Of a DNA stretch of 56,110 nucleotides, positions 50,300 to 56,110 are shown in pieces (positions within the stretch are counted from its first letter, which is position 1; the number at the start of each line of letters is the position of its first letter). The notes below the pieces were generated by a model. It made no database searches, was not told the DNA's origin, and saw nothing but the letters and a program-made list of their open reading frames with translations. The position numbers and the translations under genes are program-made. Source of the stretch: an uncultured Bacteroidales bacterium. Lineage in GTDB: Bacteria; Bacteroidota; Bacteroidia; Bacteroidales; F082. The DNA is taken from the NCBI GenBank assembly GCA_946407975.1, contig CAMJQC010000011.1:1-56110 (forward strand), in the 5' to 3' direction.

Positions 50300-50732
50300 C
50301 TAGGATTTTTCCTCGATCCGCATGTCTCTGATGAAGCATAAACGCGCCATATGGATGAGATAGGCCGCACCGATAGCCGTTAGAATAGGCACGACAAGGA
50401 CGGCATCCGCAGGCACGACAAAGGAAACTAAGGCCATGGAAGCCGCCGGGGCAAACGCTTGCCATAAAGGCGAAACATCAGGAATACAAGGCTTATGTCG
50501 ATAAGCAAGGCGACAGGCTTTGGAAGCAACCCTTTTTCGAAAAGCAAAACGCGGCTGAGCGTGCCGGAAAAGGCGGCCAGGACGAACATGATCCAGATCT
50601 GTCCCAGACGGAAACGAAAGCCGCCATTTCAGGGATCAACACCTCGCGATGACACGAAAGCGTCGCCACAAATGACAACAGCGTTAAGAAGGCGATGGCA
50701 ATAAGGGTTCGTATCAACGGCTTGTTTTTCAT
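50300..50732 (-). pseudogene. Doubly frameshifted membrane protein gene
   Basis: A minus-strand reading frame starts with MKNKPLIRTLIAIAFLTLLS and REVLIPEMAAFVSV, then breaks near 50597-50605. In a second frame it continues QIWIMFVLAAFSGTLSRVLL, FEKGLLPKPVALLIDISLVF, LMFRLYGK, breaking again near 50450-50460. In a third frame it continues FAPAASMALVSFVVPADAVL, VVPILTAIGAAYLIHMARLC and ends FIRDMRIEEKS at a TAG (50300-50302). Pieced together it is a roughly 144-residue, four-helix membrane protein of unknown family. Two frame breaks mean a decaying gene or two assembly errors in a small region. Confidence 0.68.
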
Positions 50733-50790
50733 TGTTTTATCTAAAAGTCTTTACCCCTTCTAGGGGGCAGCATAATTAGGTTATTTTTCG

Positions 50791-50798
50791 TACCTTTG
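50791..50798 (+). promoter_or_regulatory. -7 element of the redox operon (TACCTTTG)
   Basis: TACCTTTG, 23 bp before ATG 50822. Confidence 0.7.
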
Positions 50799-50821
50799 CG
50801 TCCCAACTAACTCAAACAGAC

Positions 50822-51355
50822 ATGAAAAAAGTCCTCATTATTTCGGGCAGTCCGAGAAAACACGGCAACTCCGACGTGCTGTCAGAACAGTTCAAGTTTG
50901 GAGCAGAAGCAGCCGGCCATCAGGTGGAAATCATCTTTGTGCGTGATTTGAAACTGAACTATTGCATCGGTTGTCTTTCTTGCCTCAAGACGGGAAAATG
51001 TGTCCTTAAGGACAGCATGAACGAGATCCTTCCCAAACTTATGGAAGCCGATGTCATTTGCTTCTCGTCGCCCGTGTATTATTACAGTGTCTCAGGTCAG
51101 ATGAAGGCGTTCCTCGACCGTTGCAACCCGCTCTACGACCGCATGAAGGACAAGGACTTCTACTATATGGTGACGGCCCACGACGACAGTCGCGACAATC
51201 TTGAACTATCCATGAAGCCGTTCCATGGCTTTGCCCTCTGTTTCGACGGCATCAACGAGAAAGGCCGTGTGTATGGTGGTGGCGTTGATGAGCCTGGCGA
51301 AATCAAAGACAAACCAGCTTCCCAGGAAGCCTATGAAATGGGGAGGAGGGTGTGA
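50822..51355 (+). CDS. Flavodoxin-fold NAD(P)H-dependent oxidoreductase
   Basis: 177 residues. The FMN-binding loop KVLIISGSPRKHGNSDVLSE is followed by the C-x2-C-x-type iron-sulfur-flavoprotein-like stretch LNYCIGCLSCLKTGKCVLKD and VICFSSPVYYYSVSGQMKAF. The pattern C-x2-C-x2-C-x4-5-C is that of iron-sulfur flavoproteins or NADPH-dependent FMN reductases of the ISF type. It is the first gene of a plus-strand operon whose second gene is a close functional analogue, separated by one base. Confidence 0.87.
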   Translation: MKKVLIISGSPRKHGNSDVLSEQFKFGAEAAGHQVEIIFVRDLKLNYCIGCLSCLKTGKCVLKDSMNEILPKLMEADVICFSSPVYYYSVSGQMKAFLDRCNPLYDRMKDKDFYYMVTAHDDSRDNLELSMKPFHGFALCFDGINEKGRVYGGGVDEPGEIKDKPASQEAYEMGRRV

Positions 51356-51356
51356 G

Positions 51357-51971
51357 ATGACTAAAGTACTGTTAATCAATGGTTCACCTCGTGAAAAAGG
51401 CAATACCTATCTGGCGCTCGATGAAGTGGCTAAGACCCTTGGCAAGCAAGGCATCGAAACAGAAATTGCATGGATTGGAAAGAAACCGGTTCGCAGTTGT
51501 GTGGCTTGTTATGGCTGCTCTGCCAAAGGCGACGGTCATTGTGTCTTCAACGACGACATCTGCAATACGATGATCGACAAACTGAATGCCGCCGATGGTC
51601 TTGTAGTCGGCACCCCCACCTACTATGGCGTGCCTAATGGCGCTGTGCTTTCACTGTTGCAGCGTATGTTCTGTGCCGGCGCCCAGACCTATGGCAAGCC
51701 TGCTGCAGCAGTGACAGTTTGCCGTCGTGGAGGAGCCACTTCTGCCTTTCAAGCTTTGCAGATGCCTTTCCAGATGGTGAACATGCCTCTTGTCACCTCG
51801 CAGTATTGGAACATCGTTTATGGTCGTGAAGAAGGTCAGGCCACACTCGATACTGAAGGCATGCAGACCATGCGCACCCTGGCAAACAATATGGCTTGGA
51901 TGCTGAAGTCGTTGGATAGGACCCAGTTGCCAAAGCGCGAACCTTGGGACCCCATGCATTTCATTAGATAG
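51357..51971 (+). CDS. Second flavodoxin-fold NAD(P)H-dependent oxidoreductase
   Basis: 204 residues from ATG 51357, one base after the previous stop. Landmarks are KVLLINGSPREKGNTYLALD (FMN loop), SCVACYGCSAKGDGHCVFND (C-x2-C-x2-C-x6-C) and GLVVGTPTYYGVPNGAVLSL, then AAAVTVCRRGGATSAFQALQ. Its N-terminal half parallels the first gene, but the C-terminal half (MPLVTSQYWNIVYGREEGQA) is distinct, so it is a paralogue rather than a recent duplicate. Probably works with DUF2284 encoded next. Confidence 0.87.
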   Translation: MTKVLLINGSPREKGNTYLALDEVAKTLGKQGIETEIAWIGKKPVRSCVACYGCSAKGDGHCVFNDDICNTMIDKLNAADGLVVGTPTYYGVPNGAVLSLLQRMFCAGAQTYGKPAAAVTVCRRGGATSAFQALQMPFQMVNMPLVTSQYWNIVYGREEGQATLDTEGMQTMRTLANNMAWMLKSLDRTQLPKREPWDPMHFIR

Positions 51972-51988
51972 AAAACGAATAACCCTAC

Positions 51989-52540
51989 ATGGACGGACCT
52001 TACGATCTGACCTATACCGCTGAGCGTTTTACGGCCGAATTGCCCGCCAAGGACTACATCGCCCGTTTTCGCAATGCGGATTATTTTCTGTTGCTCTGTC
52101 AGCAGTGCAGAAACTACGGGCGTCGCTACGGTTGTCCGCCTTTTGAGGAAGATACGCTCGCTGTCATCGGGCATTATGAGAGGACGAGAATCATTGGGAT
52201 AAAAATCAGCCCGAATTCAAAGAACCTTCCGCTCAATGTGTCGATAGACTTAATGACGCCTGTCATCGAGAAACTCAATCAGGAACTTCTGGAAACAGAG
52301 CGACAGTTAAAGGGTCGCGCTTTCGGGTTTGTGGGCAACTGCCCTTACTGTGGCGGCGCACCTTGTCAACGCATCGCAGGAAAGCCCTGTCTGCACCCCG
52401 ATAAGGTCCGTCCCTCGTTGGAGGCCTATGGATTCGATATAAGCCTGACTGCCAAAGAGTTGCTAGGCATCGACATCAAGTGGAGCAAAGGAGGAGCCAT
52501 GCCCGAATATTTGACTCTGGTTTGTGGCATTTTTTATTAA
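51989..52540 (+). CDS. DUF2284 metal-binding protein
   Basis: 183 residues. Cys clusters are LCQQCRNYGRRYGCPPFEED and GFVGNCPYCGGAPCQRIAGK, followed by PCLHPDKVRPSLEAYGFDIS. This matches DUF2284, predicted metal- or Fe-S-binding proteins of unknown role. It is 17 bp after the second flavodoxin-fold gene and 21 bp before the NifX-like gene. Cotranscription with three redox/metal proteins suggests a role in Fe-S or metal redox handling, which is inference. Confidence 0.83.
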   Translation: MDGPYDLTYTAERFTAELPAKDYIARFRNADYFLLLCQQCRNYGRRYGCPPFEEDTLAVIGHYERTRIIGIKISPNSKNLPLNVSIDLMTPVIEKLNQELLETERQLKGRAFGFVGNCPYCGGAPCQRIAGKPCLHPDKVRPSLEAYGFDISLTAKELLGIDIKWSKGGAMPEYLTLVCGIFY

Positions 52541-52561
52541 AGAAATCTAAAACTATATAAA

Positions 52562-52912
52562 ATGAAAATAGCAGTAACTTACGACAACGGACAAGTCTGG
52601 CAACATTTTGGCAAGACTGAGAATTTTAAGTTTTATGAGGTTACAGAAGGCAAAGTCTTGCATTCTGAAATAATCAACACAGGCGATGCCTCTCATGGTG
52701 CATTGGCCGATTTTCTGGTCTCGCATGGTGCTGAAGTGGTCATCTGCGGAGGCGTAGGTGCGCCTATGGTAAACAAACTTGAGGCTAAAAAAATGAAAGT
52801 CTTTGCTGGCGTCACAGGTAATGCCGACGATGCAGTACACGCCTTCCTCGATGGCACGCTGATAGGAAGTGCTTCTGCCATTCATGAGGGCTGCCATCAT
52901 CATAACGAATAA
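52562..52912 (+). CDS. NifX/NifB-C-terminal-like (dinitrogenase iron-molybdenum cofactor biosynthesis) domain protein
   Basis: 116 residues with the NifX/NafY fold: MKIAVTYDNGQVWQHFGKTE (FG-x-T/C motif), GALADFLVSHGAEVVICGGV, GAPMVNKLEAKKMKVFAGVT and a His-rich C-terminus GCHHHNE. In nitrogen fixers this domain carries FeMo-cofactor precursors. Here there are no nif genes, and such proteins bind Fe-S clusters generally. The closing His/Cys tail could bind metal. It ends the redox operon and is followed by an intrinsic terminator. Confidence 0.85.
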   Translation: MKIAVTYDNGQVWQHFGKTENFKFYEVTEGKVLHSEIINTGDASHGALADFLVSHGAEVVICGGVGAPMVNKLEAKKMKVFAGVTGNADDAVHAFLDGTLIGSASAIHEGCHHHNE

Positions 52913-52948
52913 GAATGTGCAGCAATGCTTGTCTCGCTTTTTAACATC

Positions 52949-52981
52949 AGTCCGAAGTTCTTTGAATTTTCGGACTTTTTT
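52949..52981 (+). terminator. Intrinsic terminator of the redox operon
   Basis: AGTCCGAA (52949-52956) pairs with TTCGGACT (52969-52976) with a T6 run after it (52976-52981). Confidence 0.75.
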
Positions 52982-53132
52982 CATTGATCATCCAATTTTA
53001 ATAAAGATGCAAATATGTCCTTATTAACAATCTTTTGGCTTTGAATATGGAAAAAAAGACCACAATGCCTTTAAACTGCCGAGTGTAGGCTTTTTCATCG
53101 TACTTTCGCGGCGTTTTTCAAGCAGAACCCTG

Positions 53133-54065
53133 ATGCCTTATCTTGGCGAGATACTATCACTTATCGTAGCGCTGTCGTGGACGGCGACGGCTTTGTTTGC
53201 CGACACCGCGAGCCATCGTTTGGGCGCCTTGCCGCTCAACCTGATCCGTATGGTTCTGTCACTGCTGATGCTGTCCGTCTTGCTGTGGATAGGTGTAGGC
53301 ACGCCCTGGCCGAGGTTCGCTTCGGGCGAGGCTTGGTTTTGGCTTGCCTTGTCGGGTGTCGTGGGTTATGTCTTCGGCGACTATTGCCTTTTCAATTCCT
53401 ACATCGTCTTTGGCTCGAGGTTTGGACAGCTTTTCATGACGTTGGCACCGCCCACGGCGGGCATCACGGGCTGGCTATTCCTCGGTGAGGATATGCGCTG
53501 GACCTCGTGGCTGGCTATGGCGGTCACCCTGTTTGGCATCGGTTTTTCCATCATCGTGCGCAGCGGGCATTCCTTCAAGCTGAAACTGCCCTTGAAAGGG
53601 GTCTTGTTTGGCATTGGTGCCGGTGTGGGACAAGGTGTGGGCCTGGTGTTGAGTAAAATCGGACTGAACCACTACGAAGCCTCCATCCCAGCCGATGCGG
53701 CGGCCAGTGTCACCACGCTGATGCCTTTTGCGGGTACCTATATCCGTGCCGTGGCAGGTTTGATAGGTTTCTTCCTCATCCTGGCTTTGCGCAAGGAGTT
53801 GGGACAGGTAAAGACGGCCTTGCACGACCGCAAAGGCATGACTTTCGCCACCCTCACCACTTTCTTCGGACCTTTCATTGGCGTCTCGCTCTCTCTGATG
53901 GCGGTGCAATACACGCATGCAGGCATCGCCTCCACTTTGATGGCCCTCACACCCGTGCTCATCATCCTTCCGTATTCACTGATCCATCATCAGCGCGTCA
54001 CATTCCGCGAAGTTCTAGGGACACTCATCACCATTGCGGGTGTGGCGATGTTTTTCTTATTGTGA
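53133..54065 (+). CDS. EamA/DMT-family transporter
   Basis: 310 residues with ten hydrophobic helices and the duplicated EamA pattern: ILSLIVALSWTATALFADTA (first half start), LFMTLAPPTAGITGWLFLGE, then VLFGIGAGVGQGVGLVLSKI (second half) and YTHAGIASTLMALTPVLIIL near the end. DMT proteins export amino acids or other metabolites; the substrate is unknown. A TACTTTCG element near 53101 is a one-mismatch promoter candidate. Its last bases overlap the convergent CPBP gene by 9 bp. Confidence 0.9.
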   Translation: MPYLGEILSLIVALSWTATALFADTASHRLGALPLNLIRMVLSLLMLSVLLWIGVGTPWPRFASGEAWFWLALSGVVGYVFGDYCLFNSYIVFGSRFGQLFMTLAPPTAGITGWLFLGEDMRWTSWLAMAVTLFGIGFSIIVRSGHSFKLKLPLKGVLFGIGAGVGQGVGLVLSKIGLNHYEASIPADAAASVTTLMPFAGTYIRAVAGLIGFFLILALRKELGQVKTALHDRKGMTFATLTTFFGPFIGVSLSLMAVQYTHAGIASTLMALTPVLIILPYSLIHHQRVTFREVLGTLITIAGVAMFFLL

Positions 54066-55238
54066 TGTTCCTACTTTAATGACGGGTTTGTGTGGGTCTG
54101 TCAGTCGCATCTCGTATCCCATTTCGGCCATGTTGCGTATGGTTTCCTCAACAGAAAGGGACGCATTGTAGTCTTCGGTGAGCCGATTTGCTACAGAATC
54201 ATTGAATGTGCCAGGCATACACTTGATGCGATAGTCTTTTGAATTCCATTCTGTTTTGAGACTATCTTCGACAAGGGTTTGTCCTGGAGCAATCAGGATG
54301 TAATCCTTGGTGTAAAGGGTGTCTAAACGGATAAGGCCTTTGTCTGCCAAGGCTTTAACGGCCCAAACAAAATTCTTTTTGTGGTCAGCGCCTTTTTTAT
54401 GAATGAGTTCCACATCATGATTTATGCTTCGATAGACTCTATTTCCTGTCACATCGCAAGGATCGTCACAGGTCGCACGAAGCAGTTGCTGGGCAATGTT
54501 TTCGAGGCTTTGATTGGTGAATCGAACCGTGTCGCCCTCAAGAAGCACTTCCGAATGGTAAATGTATTCGCCTTCTGCGATTGGGCTTTTCGTTGGCTTG
54601 ACAGTCATTTCATAGTCGGGAGAAAAGAACGTTGTCGAGGGCGAAAAGGACATGTTGAAAAGAACAAAAAGAAGGCAGATCAAGGTGTTATTTGCCACAT
54701 GAAACAGAATATTCCATATCATGCCATGGTTGATGACGAGATATGAGGTTACCAATGCGAAGCCGAATTTATGCATCAAACTAAAAGCAAGTAATAGAAA
54801 GCCACTATAATTGCCTTTATGAGCTATCATAAACAATGTAGAAGACAGCAACATCATGATGAACAGGTAGGTCTTTCGCTCTTTGACCAAAAACACGATG
54901 CAGAGGAAGACGGCCAAAACTACGAAGGCCCCAATCCAACTGTCGAATACGCGCCAAAAATAGCCTGCCATTAAAACAGATGAGACGATGCCCGCCCATC
55001 GTTTTCCTATGCCCCAAAAACGGAAAGCAAACTCTTCCAGTATGGGCAAGGCTACACCTGCTATGAGTAAAAACAACAAAGGTCCTTTGTCGTTCAACAG
55101 GTTATAAAGATCTTGCAAAATGGGATTGTCATCTCTTTCCTCCTTAATGAACATTAACAAAAGAATAGAAAGGACCATGATAACCAAACCCGTCCATAGT
55201 GCCCATTTGAAAGTGCGTTGCATTTTAGGCGTGTCCAT
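54057..55238 (-). CDS. CPBP-type intramembrane protease with long C-terminal extension
   Basis: 393 residues. The first 220 residues have about seven helices with the CPBP motifs: ALPILEEFAFRFWGIGKR (EExxxR), SSTLFMIAHKGN (FxxxH) and WNILFHVANNTLICLLFV (HxxxN). The remaining 170 residues form an extra soluble domain (DYEMTVKPTKSPIAEGEYIY, NHDVELIHKKGADHKKNFVW, LTDPHKPVIKVGTSQ) not expected in the family. This could be a substrate-binding or regulatory domain outside the membrane. It is followed on the same strand by nothing in this window and preceded by the FISUMP gene, 81 bp away. Confidence 0.82.
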   Translation of the reverse strand: MDTPKMQRTFKWALWTGLVIMVLSILLLMFIKEERDDNPILQDLYNLLNDKGPLLFLLIAGVALPILEEFAFRFWGIGKRWAGIVSSVLMAGYFWRVFDSWIGAFVVLAVFLCIVFLVKERKTYLFIMMLLSSTLFMIAHKGNYSGFLLLAFSLMHKFGFALVTSYLVINHGMIWNILFHVANNTLICLLFVLFNMSFSPSTTFFSPDYEMTVKPTKSPIAEGEYIYHSEVLLEGDTVRFTNQSLENIAQQLLRATCDDPCDVTGNRVYRSINHDVELIHKKGADHKKNFVWAVKALADKGLIRLDTLYTKDYILIAPGQTLVEDSLKTEWNSKDYRIKCMPGTFNDSVANRLTEDYNASLSVEETIRNMAEMGYEMRLTDPHKPVIKVGTSQ

Positions 55239-55319
55239 TGTATGCTAAAATTTGCTTATTGAAACTAATTGTTTTCATAACTTATTGATGTTAAGGTTAC
55301 AAATGATTCTTTTATCGGT

Positions 55320-56110
55320 TTACTTGTCGTGTACGAGCCGGACGGAATATCCATTGGAACGGCTTTCTGAGTTGAAATAGAGACGCGTGTTGTAGAAACC
55401 AATACAATCAGCAAAATCATGATGGCCAAGAAACGCCTCCATACTGCTTCCACTTGATGACCAGTAGTACCCGTTTACATTTGCAGAGTAAACATAAAGG
55501 TATTCTCGCTTACCTGCTGCGGGCAGGAAAACGGCTCCAGCAGGCTCCAGCACAGAAATCCATGTCTCGTCGGAAATCATGTTGTCATTATAGGAAGATG
55601 AGGTTTCTTCATTGGTGTTCGTCAATCTGTAAACGGAGCTGTTCCAATCATCGGGAAGCAAGATTAGGCCATGCACGCCATTGACAGTGCCTTTGGCGAA
55701 GCGGATGCCAGATGCCGTGTTGCGCGTGCGAACCAAATATTTCCATTCTTCTGCCGACAAGGTGCGCCATTGGCCTATCCTATTGCCGCCGTTGCTGATG
55801 GCATTATACCCCCAGTCGGCTTCGCCCATCTCGTCGTCAAGATCGGCATTGTGGTCTCCATAAGCAACATAATCACCTGTTGATGAATAAGTCCAAGGAT
55901 AGTGGCAAGTCCCATCGTAATAATAGCCACTGGTGGCCCAGCCAAACAAGTCGATCCAGCCCTCATACGTTGAAGACGGAGCGTTGTTGTTGCATTTCAC
56001 GCCATTTTGATAGACATTCCCCGATTCTTCGTTGCTGAAATGGTCCGTGCCGCCCACAAAATCCCATTGGTGTTCGGCAAATCTCCAAGTGTTTGTCGAG
56101 GCTTGGTATT
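55320..56110 (-). CDS. FISUMP-domain surface protein, 3' part (continues beyond the window)
   Basis: The frame is open to the right edge, so the N-terminus is missing. Present are TWRFAEHQWDFVGGTDHFSN, YEGWIDLFGWATSGYYYDGT, GGNRIGQWRTLSAEEWKYLV, VYSANVNGYYWSSSGSSMEA and the closing SRSNGYSVRLVHDK. This is the Fibrobacter succinogenes major paralogous domain (FISUMP), common in secreted or surface proteins of Bacteroidota and Fibrobacteres and probably adhesive, with no known enzymatic motif. Reading continues past the GTG at 56055-56057, since the upstream codons are part of the conserved domain. Confidence 0.88.
   Translation of the reverse strand, partial: YQASTNTWRFAEHQWDFVGGTDHFSNEESGNVYQNGVKCNNNAPSSTYEGWIDLFGWATSGYYYDGTCHYPWTYSSTGDYVAYGDHNADLDDEMGEADWGYNAISNGGNRIGQWRTLSAEEWKYLVRTRNTASGIRFAKGTVNGVHGLILLPDDWNSSVYRLTNTNEETSSSYNDNMISDETWISVLEPAGAVFLPAAGKREYLYVYSANVNGYYWSSSGSSMEAFLGHHDFADCIGFYNTRLYFNSESRSNGYSVRLVHDK

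Noticed and set aside
52562-52912. Evidence for nitrogen fixation
   Set aside because: The NifX-like domain alone is common in non-fixing bacteria; no nifHDK is present.

Overview
The window is a contiguous piece of a Bacteroidales (Bacteroidota) chromosome, probably a gut- or rumen-type commensal. Four observations support this. More than twenty genes are preceded by the Bacteroidota -7 element TAnnTTTG. Most start codons have no strong Shine-Dalgarno sequence. There is a secreted nuclease-like protein with a type IX secretion sorting domain, and an Oar/TonB-type outer-membrane barrel. The family content is also typical: DUF4175, DUF4838, FISUMP, lipoproteins with Ser/Ala-Cys lipoboxes, and the ybeY-mnmG order. 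No rRNA, tRNA, CRISPR array, transposase or phage gene was seen.

Layout. Positions 1-8 kb hold housekeeping genes: gltX (5' end only), a large DUF4175 coiled-coil membrane protein, ybeY, mnmG, a zinc-ribbon methyltransferase and map. Two near-identical parS-like palindromes flank mnmG, and a third lies at 24.0 kb. Positions 8-13.4 kb hold a T9SS-sorted phosphodiesterase/nuclease-fold protein, two lipoproteins, an RlmI-type rRNA methyltransferase and adenine deaminase. Positions 13.4-15.2 kb hold a minus-strand oxidative-stress operon: bacterioferritin-like protein, lipoprotein glutathione peroxidase and OhrR-type MarR repressor. Its promoter is bracketed by two TCGT-N2-ACGA palindromes. Positions 15.3-20.7 kb hold an Ig-like lipoprotein, aspS, a phosphofructokinase and a ComB-family phosphatase. 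Positions 20.7-25.2 kb hold minus-strand membrane, AbrB and flavin-split-barrel genes.

Positions 25.2-43.8 kb are an accessory-looking region. It begins with two decayed membrane-enzyme genes (an ICMT tail and a frameshifted DUF1295 head). It continues with many short, mostly plus-strand genes: six GNAT domains, one of them fused to a TfoX N-terminal domain, a CatA-like acyltransferase, a LbH acetyltransferase, methyltransferase, CPBP protease, thioredoxin, esterase, DUF4838 lipoprotein, a sigma-70/ECF factor with a membrane partner, a lipoprotein carrying a lone SecD P1-head domain, a CDF transporter and a flavodoxin lipoprotein.

Positions 43.9-56.1 kb hold an iron-type alcohol dehydrogenase, an outer-membrane barrel, and a metal-efflux pair (HMA chaperone plus P-type ATPase) behind a perfect 9-bp inverted repeat. 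They also hold a membrane-protein pseudogene with two frameshifts, a four-gene redox operon (two flavodoxin-fold reductases, DUF2284, NifX-like), an EamA transporter, a CPBP protease with a long C-terminal extension, and the 3' part of a FISUMP-domain surface protein.

All family calls come from reading motifs and remembered family architecture. No database search was run.
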